Source of the DNA: Ziziphus jujuba
Taxonomy: Eukaryota > Streptophyta > Magnoliopsida > Rosales > Rhamnaceae
Length of the DNA: 64,000 nucleotides
Direction: 5' to 3'
Assembly (NCBI RefSeq): GCF_031755915.1
Contig: NC_083389.1
Span: forward strand, 16,919,001-16,983,000
Position numbers and translations under genes: made by a program. This document shows, piece by piece, positions 50,886-63,202 of the stretch; position 1 is the first letter of the stretch, and the number at the start of each line of letters is the position of its first letter. The notes under the pieces were generated by a model. The model saw only the letters and a list, made by a program, of their open reading frames with translations. It had not been told where the DNA came from and ran no database searches.

Positions 50886-51292
50886 TTGGGATATTTGATA
50901 AAAAGAAAAGTATTGAAAGAAACTGATTATTGAAAATTAATTTTTTGAAATTTAGTTTTCTGACAATGAGTTTATTGAGATTCTTTTTAGTGTGTTTGGT
51001 TAATCATAGAGGAAAATAGAACTATTACAAGTAATTAAATAAATTTATACATTAAAATTAAAGGATGAAATTATATTTAAAAAAAATATTTAATATGAGT
51101 TTTTAATAAAATTTTAGAATGATACCTATATAGTAGGATTTACTTTCTTTATCAGTTTTTAATATGATAAGATTTAGTTTTTTTATTGTAATTCTCAAAT
51201 TTTTTCTCTTAAAAATTATTCAAATATAAAAAAATTTTATTTTTCTAAAAAATTTTAAATTTTCACTAATTTTATTACTATCTAAACATTTC
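50886..51292 (-). mobile_element. MITE-like element, family M1, copy 3 (reverse orientation)
   Basis: Read on the minus strand it follows the other two copies. Shared landmarks include GATACCTATATAGTAGG (against GATGCCTATATAGATGG in the reverse of copy 2), the TAATTAAATAAATTTA block and GTGTTTGGTTAA. It carries extra A/T-rich insertions near 51180-51215. Confidence 0.5.
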
Positions 51293-52731
51293 ATAATAAA
51301 TTAATTTGAAAAAAAATAGACTGAAAAAGTAAACAAATAAAATAAGATATTAAAAAAATTGAAAAAAGAGAAAAATGGAAGGAAGGGCATGTGCCCCCTG
51401 GGCCCCACCTGATCGGTCGGTGCCCCCTCTCACATGTGAGATTCGAGATTCGTTAATTTTTGTTTTTCTTTTTCCGGTAAATACTTACTCGCCAATTGTT
51501 TTCCATGTTTAAATTTATTTTATTTTTCTTTTCATGCAACAAAATTTTCCTTTCTTTTGTCAAATTTTGTTGCATAAAAAGTTTGTCATTTGTGTGGAAG
51601 GGACTACAAACTGGAACAGCTATTGACTAAGAAAACAAAATAAAATAAATATTTTTTGACCCCCAAAAAAAAAAAAAAAGAAAAAATTAAACAGCGGCAA
51701 GATAGCCAAACGCGTGGCACCCCAGAATCAGACAAGTAAATTCTAGAAAGTAAAAAAAAAAAAAATTATTAAAAAAAAAGAAAGTAAAAAAAGAAAAAAA
51801 ATAAAAAGCCAAATCTTTGAAAAATCCACCTCATCTCGTGAGCTTCCATGAACCTCGGGTTTGTATTTCCGTTTTTCTAACTACATCTACCTTTTCATTT
51901 CACACGGCACGCAATCCCTGTTAAGGGAGGCTGCCACGCTGGAAAATTGACTCTGTACACGTGTCATTATTTACAGGCTGTAACTTGGCTTTGTTTTTTT
52001 ATTACATTTTATGTTTTTATTTTTTTTCTTCTGTTTAGATGAAGTTTTTTTTTTTTTTTCCTGGTAATACTGTTTAGATGAAGAATTGATCCATCCCGAT
52101 GCATTCAACATGTTCACATGTGAATGTTCCTATATTACTATTAAATTATTATTATTACTATTATTTTCTTATCATGACCTTGGCCACAAAGATCATTCTT
52201 TTTTTAACGACTTTTCTAATATTTTGAAATTCAAAGTAAAACAATTTGTGAGGAGTTTTCCTTTGTTTTTACTATTAACTTGGTATACAATTGTCACTTC
52301 TTGTTGCAAAAGAAAATAATATATTAACATCAATAAACCTTAAATTATATATAATTATAAGGTTAAAAAAAAAAGAAATATTAATAATAAAATTTATTGT
52401 TTTATATTAATTTTGTTATTTGAATTTTTTTGCATCATTATCCTTGAACCATATAGAAATGCACTTTGAATCTTACTTTTTGTTCCATATGCCATTTGTG
52501 TGACAACTTTATTAATTTTTTTAGTTGTAACGATGCAATAAAAAGGGAAATTTGGAAGGTATAATGAAAAAAAAAAATCAAAATGTAAAGTGCTAAAATG
52601 CATAATTTAGAGTCAATTGAAATTAATATCTCTAATTTGTTTGAAAATCCTATAAAATCAAATGGCAATACATCCTTTAAATGAGTTTTTTTTTTTCCCT
52701 TAAAAAATTGATTTTTTTTTCATAACTTTTA

Positions 52732-52926
52732 AAGCATGTTTGATATGTAGACTGATTATTTCTCATAAAATAAAAATACCCATTCTTAAAAATAAAAAAA
52801 ATAAAACACATATAGATATTTTTAGAAATAAAAAATAAATATTTTTATAGAATAAATATTTGTGAAATTTAAAATAAGTCAATAACTATTTTATTTCTAC
52901 ATTTATTTTGTATATCAAATATGTCT
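52732..52926. mobile_element. short fold-back MITE-like element
   Basis: The left end GCATGTTTGATATGTAGACT is matched by the reverse complement of the right end (GACATATTTGATATACAAAA on the minus strand), and the pairing continues through a TAGAAATAAAATA block. About 195 bases with no coding content. Confidence 0.6.
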
Positions 52927-54414
52927 TTAATGTTGAATTTCTCATTAAACATATACATAAATGAAAAAAAAAAATTTCATTATTTGGTTTTTGGTCAACT
53001 GTGTTATTTATTAGTATGACGCATTTTAAAAAGATTGGATACAATCTCAATTCAAACTTGATGTTTTGAATTAAATTTCAGTTACTTAATATTTTGAATA
53101 GTATTATATATTAAACTCTCTTCTAAATTATAATTTGGTAGTTGATATAATGACATAATAAATGTCAAAATTACTTTTCTCAAAAAAAAAAAGGGTCAAA
53201 ATTACTAATTTTCAAAATAAAATTTAAATTCTTTCTTAACATGTTATTTTGTATCACTTACAATGCCATTATCTTTCTCTATCGTAATTTATTTTCTAAC
53301 ATAATATAAAAGATATATCCTTCCAAGAAACAGTAATTTTAAGAGATATTTATGACTCCTCAAACAACAATAGAGACAAACGGTTTCGACCGGTGCACCA
53401 AAAAACCTGTCAATTTGGACCGATCAAAACCAGATATCATGGATTGCCCCAAAAGAAACCTCCGCAATTTCTGTGTCACTATTTTGGTATTTTAATCTAT
53501 ATTTGGTAAGTGAAAAGTCTAAAATCTTTTTTATGTTCTAATATTATAAAAGTACATCAATCAAATAATAACTTTTTTTTAATCAAAATAATATTTTTTT
53601 TGAAATAATAAAAATAATATTAATACAAAATATTTTGCCCTTTTATAACAAAAATAAGAAAAAAAAAATCTCACTATGTATTTTTAAATCTTTATTTAAC
53701 TATATGGTAATTTTTCTAATACAATTTAAAATCTATATTAAAAAAAAAAAGATGTCCTCGTTTTTAAATACATTTCTAACTTCATAAATAATAATCCCCT
53801 GTTCCATTTTTTTTTTTTTTTTTGGCTTTCACACTCTTTCATGCTTCAATATGCTTATTTAAAAAAAAAAAAAAATCTTTCGGATTGCATACGAACACAA
53901 TCATGGAAATTAATAAGAAAAAAGAAAAACTTTGCCTAAATAAATACTATCAATTTCCATAGAAAGCCATAAATTTCTATATATGTAATCATAAATTTTT
54001 TTGCTATTTTTTTTAAATATATTTTTTCCTAATAAATTTCAAAAATCTTCTGGAATCCAAGAATAAAAAGAAAAAAAACTTCGTCTACTTTCTCTCCAAG
54101 TCTTTATGAAGAAAGCGTGCTCATCACTGGCTTCTTCTGTTTCTTTTTTTATCACCGATTCGTCAACTCCTCAGAAGAAAAATAATAATAACATAAAAAA
54201 ATGAAAAATCGTAAAACTGAAAGCGAAAAAACAAAGTTCCACAGCCACTTGTTTTTAATTGTCCCAAGGAACAGAAAAACCCGCTATCAAACCCAGCGAC
54301 TCCAAAACCAGTAAAGCTAATATCTCTGTTTCTCTTTTCCTTTCAGCGTTTTTCAACTATTTTTGCACTTTTAGTATTCTGGTCGTTTTGGTCAGCTCCT
54401 TACGGGGTCCTCCA

Positions 54415-54423
54415 TATATAAAT
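54415..54423 (+). promoter_or_regulatory. candidate TATA box of the phosphofructokinase gene
   Basis: TATATAAAT about 220 bases before the start codon. It would place transcription start near 54445 and give a leader of about 190 bases with a CTT-rich tract, a common plant arrangement. Confidence 0.5.
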
Positions 54424-54550
54424 ATGTTCATCCTCTAACGCGTCGAGTATGTCAAACTTGTAGTCGTTTTCGGGTCTGTGTTGTCGTTTTACGTTTTCTG
54501 CTCGATTATCTTCAATCTCTTTTTCTCAAGCCTGGATTCCAAATCTCCTG

Positions 54551-54577
54551 CTTCTTCTTCTTCTTCTTCTTCTTCTA
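54551..54577 (+). repeat. (CTT)n tract in the phosphofructokinase 5' leader
   Basis: Nine CTT units before TCTAGAAGC, upstream of the start codon. It lies in frame with an upstream open stretch that encodes polyserine, but I read this as UTR. Confidence 0.8.
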
Positions 54578-54633
54578 GAAGCTGCTCTGTGAGTTCGGAT
54601 TCGGGTTCGAAGTTAGGATCTTGTACGGCCGTG

Positions 54634-57600
54634 ATGGGTTTGGGTGCCGGTGATCATCAGCCTAAAATTTTGACCGGCGAAGCTGGTTATGTGCTTGAAG
54701 ATGTTCCTCATTTGTCTGATTACATTCCCGATCTTCCTGTACGTCGCCGTTTATTTTTTATTTTTTTTTCCTTCATTTTGTCGGTTAGTTTCTAAGAAAG
54801 GAAAAATAATGCTCTACTTTGATTGTTAGTACTGGATTAATTAATTCATGTTTTCATTTGTGTTTTATAGTTTGATTCGTTGGTTGTATGTTTTTTTTTT
54901 TTTTTAATTTATATCTATTAATTAATTTGGTTTATTGGATTTGGGTCTTTGGAAGTGTTTTTCTGAAAATATTATATGGTAACGGGGCTTGTGTTGATTT
55001 GTTGCTTGACAGACATATACAAATCCATTGCAAGACAATCCTGCTTACTCAGTCGTCAAGTGAGTTGGCTTATCCTTCTTATGCATTTGATCTGCATAGT
55101 TTTTTAATTTTTTTTAATTTTTAATTTTTAACTTTTTTAAATGTTTAATGTTATTTTTATGTTGCTGGGAATTGACAAGTTCATATAAATTGGTTTTGCA
55201 GGCAATACTTTGTGCATGTGGATGACAGTGTTCCCCAGAAGGTAATTTTTCTTTCTTTTGGACTTTTCGGACTTCTTCCGCTCATGTAGAAATGTAATGT
55301 AACAACCATAGATGATCTTATATTTTTATCAGGGACAGAAATCATTTTGTTCATTCATAGTTTGTATTAATCTTAGTCTAGTGTTTACCGTGGTAATCCG
55401 TTGAAGTGTCTGCCTGAACAATTATTTCCTCCACTTCTGATGTTTGTGAAATGATAAATTTAGTCACTTTTTTCTTGTTTTCTCTTCTGATGTTTCAGAT
55501 TGTTGTTCACAAGAATACTCCAAGGGGGGTACATTTTCGGCGTGCTGGACCACGTCAGAGGGTATATTTTTGTGGGTTTTATTGGTGGAATTTAATTGAC
55601 TATTATACTCAATGCAATTGTAACCCACTACTTTGTTGGTTGTTTTTCAGATATATTTTGATTCAGATGAAGTTCATGCTTGTATTGTGACATGTGGAGG
55701 TCTGTGTCCGGGGCTCAACACAGTGATTAGAGAAATAGTATGCGGCTTGTACCACATGTATGGTGTAAAGAAAGTTCTGGGAGTTGATGTACGTTATCTT
55801 AGGCCTTAAAAGTTAACCGTTAAGTAGTTTTTACAGCATAATTCCAAGGTTTTATTTAGCTCATTCATGAAGTTCATGAATTGTGTAGGGAGGATACAAG
55901 GGTTTCTATGCTCGAAATACAATTCCTTTAACTCCTAAGGTAGTTAATGATATCCATAAGCGTGGTGGAACTATTCTTCATACATCACGAGGTGGCCATG
56001 ATACCACAAAGATAGTTGACAGCATTCAGGATCGAGGAATCAATCAGGTATTTTTGTTTGTATTTAATAATTATTGTTCTTTGGGCCAAGAGTTTACTTT
56101 TTGAATTGTTGTGATCCTTCATGGTATGAACATAAAATGTAAAGTTCTCTTCGATTCAGGTTTACATAATTGGAGGAGATGGAACCCAGAGGGGTGCATC
56201 TTTAATATTTGAGGTAATTTGAATTTATATGAATTATTAATCTTTAGAATAGCTAAAAGTATGCTTATTAGTTTTCTACAATACCCTTTCTTTGAATTAT
56301 TGTAATATTTTGATCTTTCTATCTCATACCTAATAGTGTCATGAAAAAATAAAGAAATAGAAAAACAAGGAACTGTTTCCCATAATCATATTGTGCAAGT
56401 ATATATGTGTATATATATATATTCCTGCTAATATCATGATTATCCTTGTTGCAGGAAGTTAGAAGGCGTGGTCTCAAAGTTGTAGTAGCTGGAATCCCCA
56501 AAACCATTGATAATGACATTCCAGTACATCTCTTGGCCTGCCCCCAACTTCTTTGTTATGAGTGTTTAAACACAGTCCTGCATGGTTCATTATTTGATAG
56601 TTGTGTCTTGTTCATATAGGTTATAGACAAATCCTTCGGTTTTGATACTGCTGTTGAGGAGGCGCAACGTGCAATTAATGCAGCTCATGTTGAAGCTGAA
56701 AGTATTGAGAATGGTATTGGTGTTGTCAAGCTGATGGGTCGCTACAGTGGTAAGCTTCTTGTTCACTGATCATTCTTTGGTCATGAGATCCTTGCGGTAA
56801 TAGTGAATTGAGAAATTTATCTAGCTTTACTTGGGAATACTCGGATCCAAACTACTCAGCTGGGTAGGAAGTAATTTTGTGTTTTAGCTCTTTAAGCCTT
56901 CTAAGAGGCTTAATTTTCCAATTGAAAATCTCGAGTACCGTTATTATAATTCTAGTAGTAAATTCATTATCATTGTGAGTGAATTTGTTGTTTTGTTTCT
57001 CTATTGCCGTTGCCACAACTTGGTGAAACTTTCAATGGCACATTTCTGAACGTGAGATGGGAATGTGATTTGAGGCAGGTCATTGACTTTATGGCCCTGT
57101 TTTGAATCCTGGACTGGGATGGACTATTTTAAGTTCAGCCTAATAAAAATATGAAATAGTCTAGTCTAATCCAGTCCATCTCAAACATCCAAATGGGACC
57201 TATGTGTAGACTTTTATTCATAGTAATTCTTGGTGGTTTTCCATTGTGATCTTGATGTGCTCAGTTTACCGATCTCTCACTGAACCTAACTAGGTGCTGC
57301 AATGCAGGGTTTATTGCCATGTATGCAACTCTTGCAAGCCGTGATGTGGACTGTTGCTTAATTCCCGAGTCACCCTTTTATCTTGAAGGTGCTGGTGGAC
57401 TTTTTGAATACATTGAGAATCGGCTCAAGGAAAATGGGCACATGGTTATTGTCGTAGCTGAAGGTGCTGGAGAGGCTGTTTTTGATGGAAGTGTCAATTC
57501 TGAGGCCAAACAGGATGCTTCGGGAAACAAGCTTCTCCCAGATGTTGGGATGTGGCTTTCTGAGAAAATCAAGGTCTTTCTTCTAGGTCATACTAATTTC

Positions 57601-58598
57601 TATGGTTCTTGACTATAATTTCATCATGAGCTTTTCTTGTGCATTTGCACTTGTCTTATTTCAGAATTGAGGTCTTTCTTACTGTTTTTTATGGGCTTAT
57701 TTATGTATCTTTCTGTATTTGGCTTTCTAGTTATGCCAATGAAATTCTCCTGAGTATTTATGTTCTGCTTTTGCTGTTATCTATGTGCGTTGTGCATGTC
57801 TGTTTTAGAATAAAAAGTTTTCACTTTCTAGTCAATTCATTTTGTACATTCTTTTCTTAATCCAATTTTCTATTGCAGGAACATTTTTCACGTGAGCGTA
57901 AAATGGTTATAAACCTCAAATATATAGGTTGGTAATATACATTTTCTTTTCTATATATGTATATAAATACATGAGTGGGAGTGAGAGTCATTGGTTCATC
58001 CATATGTGCTTTGTTGCTTGCAGATCCTACATATATGATCCGGGCAATTCCAAGCAATGGATCTGATAATGTGTACTGCACACTTCTTGCTCAAAGTGTT
58101 GTTCATGGAGCAATGGCAGGTTACACCGGCTTTACAAGTGGGCTTGTCAATGGAAGACAAACATACATACCCTTCTATGTGAGTCCATTCAGAAAATTTA
58201 TACGTTAGTATTATTGTAGAATCCCGATTTGTGAACAAACTGCTTGCAAACTTCAACGCTATTTAATTACTTTCTTCTGCAACACAACCAATATGAGTAG
58301 TATTAGCTAAAACAGCATAGACGATATTTCCACGCTTCATACTCTTTCCAGTTCAGCAAGCTTATTGTACTTTGTTCAAGTACCACAGCTAACTAGTTTG
58401 ATGTTTTGTCTGCAGCGAATCACCGAGAGGCAAAACAAGGTTGTGATAACTGACAGGATGTGGGCTAGGCTTCTATCTTCAACAAACCAGCCAAGCTTTC
58501 TGGGTGCCAAAGATGCCGCTGTGGACAAGACGAAGGAAGATTCCGTCCCAAAAACGGCGGAGGGAGAAATTTGTTCGGACAACAATTTGGTGAAATAG
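54634..58598 (+). CDS. PFK3-like: ATP-dependent 6-phosphofructokinase, cytosolic PFK3-like
   Basis: Thirteen plus-strand exons: 54634-54738, 55013-55059, 55202-55241, 55499-55561, 55651-55788, 55889-56047, 56160-56213, 56455-56523, 56620-56749, 57308-57573, 57879-57927, 58024-58178 and 58416-58598. Phases agree and give about 485 residues. It converts fructose 6-phosphate to fructose 1,6-bisphosphate in glycolysis. Visible motifs: GGLCPGLN (101-108) at the nucleotide site, GGDGT (189-193), PKTIDND (217-223) with the catalytic aspartates, and MGR (264-266). GGDGT, not GGDDS, indicates use of ATP, not pyrophosphate. There is no transit peptide ahead of the conserved [12 protein letters not shown], so the product should be cytosolic. 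I chose the ATG of [11 protein letters not shown] because the open frame upstream begins only with a non-ATG codon and runs through the CTT-rich leader. Confidence 0.95.
57093..57200. mobile_element. short MITE-like palindrome in a phosphofructokinase intron
   Basis: It starts GGCCCTGTTTTGAATCC and ends CATCCAAATGGGACC. The inner arms TGGACTGGGATGGACTATT and AATAGTCTAGTCTAATCCAG are inverted relatives. The GGSCCTGTTT-type end is like those of plant hAT MITEs. It lies in the intron between exons 9 and 10 and does not touch the splice sites. Confidence 0.55.
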
Positions 58599-59344
58599 AA
58601 GGAAGTTATCAGTATCATAATGCTTAGTAGCTTGTTAATTGTTGTAATTGGATAAGCTTCCTACGGAGTAACAGTTCTTATGGTAAAGTTTCTTTGATTC
58701 TGTTGAGTGTTGATCTTCTAAATGAGTATTTTTGGCTTCCATTTGCAAGATATGTATCTGCGAAAAGGTTAGCCCACCCTGTAAAAGTTTATTGCAGTAG
58801 AAATATATATGGTTTTTGCAACAAGCACAAATCAAATCTAATATCAAATTCAGTAGTGTGAAAACTGATATACAAGGAGGTTGCTGGTATTTAAGCTACA
58901 TTTAAATTGAGAGGAAAAATGAATGCTTGGGTTTGAATAAAAGAATCTCAAACAAATATTAATTTTCAAAAAAAAAAAAAAAAAGAAAGAAGAGAAAAGG
59001 CAGGATAATAATGAAAGACACGCTTGGTTCAGGTATTATTAGTTGGATAATAGATGTGAAACAAGGCATTAAGCAAACGGCATGTAGATTGTCATTAGAG
59101 AAAAAATTGAAAAAAAACTGATTTCAGTTGCAAATAAATGGAATTAAAAGAAAAGAATCAAGTCAACGAGAAAAATATATATAAAATTTGTCATGTGGTT
59201 AATATGTAATCTACGCGCCTTTGTTTTTTATTATTATTATTATTATTATTATTTTATGTTAAAAAGGAAGACGTGTCGTTTTATAGGGCGGAGATCGAAA
59301 AGGATCTGCGACAAAAGAAACCCGTCTCCATTTCAGAAGGCAAC

Positions 59345-59378
<34 letters not shown>

Positions 59379-59457
59379 AGAGAGAGGGAGAGAGAGAGAA
59401 ACTGTGCTGGCAAACAGATATTTGAAATTTGATCGGAGCTGGAGATTCAGACGAATA
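58599..59457. other. PFK3 3' region and upstream region of the AP-4 sigma copy
   Basis: It contains a possible AATAAA at 58936-58941, poly(A) tracts near 58968-58984 and 59346-59376, and a GA-rich leader-like tract (59377-59400). I see no separate gene. Confidence 0.5.
59346..59376. repeat. 31-base poly(A) run followed by a GA tract
   Basis: It sits about 80 bases upstream of the AP-4 sigma start codon. The pairing of a long A run with a GA tract may be a simple-sequence expansion in the old leader. Confidence 0.8.
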
Positions 59458-61579
59458 ATGGGGATCAGATTCATATTGATGGTGAGCAAACAGGGTCAGA
59501 CCCGACTTGCTCAGTACTACGAATATCTCACCCTCGAAGAACGACGTGCTCTTGAAGGCTAAATTGTTCGTAAATGCCTCGACCCCCGCAACGAGCAACA
59601 GGTCTGTTTCCCAATCCGTTTTCGTATTTTCGTGTTTTTTTTTTAAAATAAATTTGTAAATTTTCGTCGTAGCTGAATCAAGCTAACAGACTGGGAATTG
59701 TGTATGAGTCCCAGTTCACATATGAAAAAAGCTGTAATTCTGGAATTTTGGTCAGAGAATCCGATTCCATTGTCAAATTGATACTTAGATTGCTATGAAG
59801 AATTGTTGAACTGATTGAAATTGGTATTTTTGTTTGGAAATAATGAATTTAAGGTTTTGTTTAAGTATCTGAATTCTGGTTTAGCATGTGTCATTTGCCT
59901 CACTGAATTTGTGCGGTTGTGAATCCAATGCAAATTGCAAATTCAATATAATGTGAAAGAAGATATTTTTTTTTTAAAATCATACTTGATATTTGAGTCC
60001 CGTTGGTTTGGGGATTCATGGGTTGATTCTTCTACCTTTTATCATGGTCTAATTTCATAAATCATAACCGAATATAGTTAGCAATAGGGGAGAAGTTAAT
60101 GGTTCTTTGTGTCAAATGTCAGATGAGTTCGATTAAATTCTCTAAATCTGAAATTACTTGTACCCCAATTCCTCATGTTGGGGCGTTCAAGGACTTGCAT
60201 TAATATTGGTTGGATCACTCCTCTCATGTGATCTATAAATTTTGCAAGCAGCCCAGTGCATTGACAAAAAAAAAAAAAAAAACAAAAGAAAAAATGTCCC
60301 AAGTTTTATTGTGAACTTGGCCTGGCTTCTGCAAAAATTTGTCTAAGTTTTCAATAAACTATCTTGAAAATATGTTATTAGGTTTTTCCTGAATTCCGGA
60401 AACAGCTTTGCAAAAATTGTTGGCATGTAGTGAAACTTTACTTTTAGCAACTATCTAGTTGCATGCAGAATTTGCTGTGTAATCTACATTATATTTTACT
60501 AAGAATAATACTTGAGATAATACAATGATGGCTTAAAAGTGGATAGCAGACACAAACTCTATAGTCTCGGTTTAGCTTTTTCCCAGGGTCTTGAAAGATC
60601 TTGATACTGCCGGTAACTTATTAGGGAACTGAGGTTCTTGGGCAAGAATTATAATTTATTAAAAGTGTCCTTAGATGGAACTTCATAATCAATTGATGAT
60701 TTCAGCAAATATGAATATTTCTAAGCAAAACTGTTCCTCTAATTTTATCTAGCTCCATGACTGTCGTATGTTTTGGGTTTTTCTAATTGAACTTAGTATG
60801 GGCATTTTATATGTGTAGCCCCTTTATGCATTATAAATTTAGCTCTTGTCCCAAAATATGATAAATAAATTATTGCTAAACCTAAAATCAGTTGAGACCA
60901 ATTAAGCATTATCTAAAAGTAGGGATGAGTCTTCTGTTCTTAGGGAAAGCCAAAGCCAATGCATGGATGAAAGCTATGCTTTAGAGTTTACTCCTGGCCA
61001 AGTGAAGTTCTTTGATTTTCTACAAAAATGGGTGAAGTTTCTTTGTGGTTCTGAAGAACCTGGGTCTCATGTTGCATTGGTCCATAACCGCACAGCACAT
61101 ATTTAGACAATTTTTCCATACAATTCAGGTCTGTGGACTGTTGATTGCTGTTCTCTGGGTCATGGGAGTGGTATCTGAACAAACAAACATATGGATTATG
61201 CAAGTATTTTCTAGATTCATTAAAGCTTATTAGAATTTTTCTCTTATGCTTTTGCTTGAATGCAACAAAGCAAAATATTAAGCAACTTGGTAATAATTTC
61301 ATATAACATGTGATCATTTATGTTTTCATTGCTGCTTGTTTTGTAATTTAACAGTGCTCATTTGTTGAACATCGGAACTACAAAATTGTATACTGGCACT
61401 ATGCATCATTATTTTTCTTAGTTGGAGTTGACAATGAAAGGTAAGTTATCCATCTTTCCCTCGTTAAGTGCTGTTGCATTTCAATATCTTGTGTTTACGA
61501 CGAATTCCAGAATGATTGAATCATGAATATTCTATTTCTTATTTTTGTTTTACTATCTGTACCTGACTACTACTAGTTT

Positions 61580-61798
61580 ATGCCTCTTGAATGGATATAC
61601 GTCACTGAGAAAATAATCATGAACGCATTGGTGAATATAACATTCCCATTGCTGCGTCTGTGTGTGCATGATGCACATGTCAGCTTTTCAAGTTCTCTTA
61701 TCTCCTCCAAACTGGCAAATTCAAAACGACGGAATTCATCTCCCTTTGACAGTCTTGGAGAAGATAAAGGAGCTTCAGCTGAAGAGATCCTGCTTTAA
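61580..61798 (+). other. unexplained open segment inside an intron of the AP-4 sigma copy
   Basis: A 72-codon open frame between exons 2 and 3, with a more coding-like composition than the introns around it and a polar C-terminal end (DSLGEDKGASAEEILL). I do not recognise it. It could be a captured gene fragment, part of an alternative exon, or chance. Confidence 0.3.
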
Positions 61799-62065
61799 AT
61801 TGCCGACTATTCTAAATTTGTTCTAAAAATGCTTCCTAAAACAGTAAGTCTTTTCTCTCATCATTTACTTGCAGAACGAACTTGCAATTTTGGAATTCAT
61901 ACGTCTCTTAGTTGAAATCATGGACCGTCATTTTGGCAATGTGGTAAGTCCTTTTATATAAGAATGCATAGATTTATCTTATTCGTCTTCCCAGTTATCT
62001 AGCGCTGCATTCCTATTTTATTAAACTTAATTAAAAACATTAGTAGGATGTAGAGGAAATTTAGG

Positions 62066-62283
62066 GACTGTTTGAGAATGAAACCTAGCAATCACTTCTT
62101 AAAGAGGAAGTGGTTTCTCGAGAATCACCTAATCGGTGCTTCTTCTAGAATTCAGCAAATAGGTGATTTCCAATAACAAAGTCATTAAAAGTGACTTCAC
62201 AATTTTTTGCCAAACATCATCAGAGGTGCATTTATGCCTTTAGAAGTGGTTTTAGCTGTTTTAAAATTACTGCCAAATGGGCA
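62066..62283. mobile_element. possible MITE in the last intron of the AP-4 sigma copy
   Basis: It starts GGGACTGTTTGAGAATG and ends TGCCAAATGGGCAC, with a few paired AAGTGGTTT/AAGTGACTT-like words inside. Ends resemble hAT-type MITE termini. It lies about 40 bases before the exon 4 acceptor. Confidence 0.4.
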
Positions 62284-62575
62284 CTTTTATGGTTTTTTAA
62301 ATCACTTGGTTACTTTGAAGTTCCAGTGTGAAATAGACATCATGTTTCACTTAGAGAAATCTCACTTCATGTTGGAGGAAATGGTCATGAATGGGGTGTA
62401 TTGTTGAGACAAGCAAGTCTAACATTCTAGCCCCAATACAGCTGATGTAGAAGTCCTCCTGAAAAAGATGATGAGTTGGGTACTTGATTTTGTTTTGAGG
62501 TCCTTGATGTGCACGACAACTGTGTTATTCCCTATTTGTACATTATCCTATGTGCTGCATGCCGAATCCTTATTT

Positions 62576-62581
62576 AATAAA
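62576..62581 (+). terminator. candidate poly(A) signal of the AP-4 sigma copy
   Basis: AATAAA about 170 bases after the shifted stop codon. Confidence 0.35.
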
Positions 62582-62811
62582 ATCTATGTTTGATAATAAT
62601 GAATTTTGGTACGAGAAAAGCATTTCATTGAGATAATTGAATGTTATCATTACCTCAATTGGTTCTATACATGTGACAATTTATCATGAATAGAATTGAT
62701 GATGTGCTTTATATTGGCTTTAGATCAAATCCTTGTAAAGCAGCCACATTCTTTGACCAACTCTAGGTGAAAAAATAAATAAGCCAAAAAAAAGTTCAAT
62801 TTAAGTTGAAT

Positions 62812-63202
62812 GGTTAATTGCATTTAAGTATCCTATATTTTGGCCAGGTTGCACATTGAGCCTTCAAATTTAAAACATTTCACATTGAGCCTCAATTTAC
62901 AATTTATTTTACATCAATCCAATTCCCAAATTGATTTCCAAATTGACTAATAAAAAGTTTAAAAATTGATAAAATTGACTAGTTTTCTCATTAATCTGTT
63001 GGTAAATTTTTTTTTTCCTTATTTTGTTTGTAAATTGAGAAAACTAGTTAATTTTCTCAAGTTTGAAACTCTACGAGTCAGTTTTGGAATTGGATTAGTG
63101 CGAAATAAGTTGCAAAATTGAAGGCTTGATGTGGAACATTTTAAATCTGAGAGTTCAATATACAATCCAACCAAAGTTTAGGATACTAAGATGCAATTAA
63201 CC
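62812..63202. mobile_element. 391-bp fold-back MITE with long terminal inverted repeats
   Basis: The left arm starts GGTTAATTGCATTTAAGTAT. The reverse complement of the right arm starts GGTTAATTGCATCTTAGTAT, and pairing continues for over 100 bases. Flanks 62801-62811 (TTAAGTTGAAT) and 63203-63213 (TTAAGATAAAT) match at 9 of 11 positions and may be an aged target duplication. No coding content. Arm length suggests a Mutator-like or fold-back origin, which is inference. Confidence 0.8.

Larger units (their letters stand above)
48346..54130. other. 6-kb AT-rich intergenic region
   Basis: No credible gene. Apart from the listed elements it contains an (AAT)n array (48491-48530), (TA)n and (GA)n near 49262-49306, (TA)n at 49486-49512 and 49686-49706, a TG/CA patch near 50300-50325, and many A/T homopolymers. 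An AT-poor block near 51390-51430 has no open frame of note. Confidence 0.5.
59458..62407 (+). pseudogene. AP4S: AP-4 complex subunit sigma, apparently inactivated
   Basis: Four exon-like blocks match a small adaptor sigma subunit: 59458-59601 (MGIRFILMVSKQGQTRLAQY...), 61355-61440 (CSFVEHRNYKIVYWHYASLF...), 61875-61943 (NELAILEFIRLLVE...) and 62327-62407 (CEIDIMFHLEKSHFMLEE...). All have GT-AG borders and together they cover the family's usual ~143 residues. AP-4 sigma is part of a trans-Golgi coat that sorts cargo, for example vacuolar receptors. Three defects are visible. Codon 35 is TAA (59560-59562) where Glu is expected. Exon 2 is 86 bases, one short of phase. An extra G in GGGG (62393-62396) shifts the last exon, which stops at 62405-62407, after which the expected C-terminal codons continue in another frame. 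Introns are retained, so this is a decayed gene or gene duplicate, not a retrocopy. Assembly error could explain the indels but hardly the stop. Confidence 0.85.

Noticed and set aside
54478..54633. Longer N terminus for the phosphofructokinase with a polyserine tract
   Set aside because: The upstream open stretch has no ATG start and its polyserine comes from the CTT-rich leader; family members begin close to the chosen ATG.
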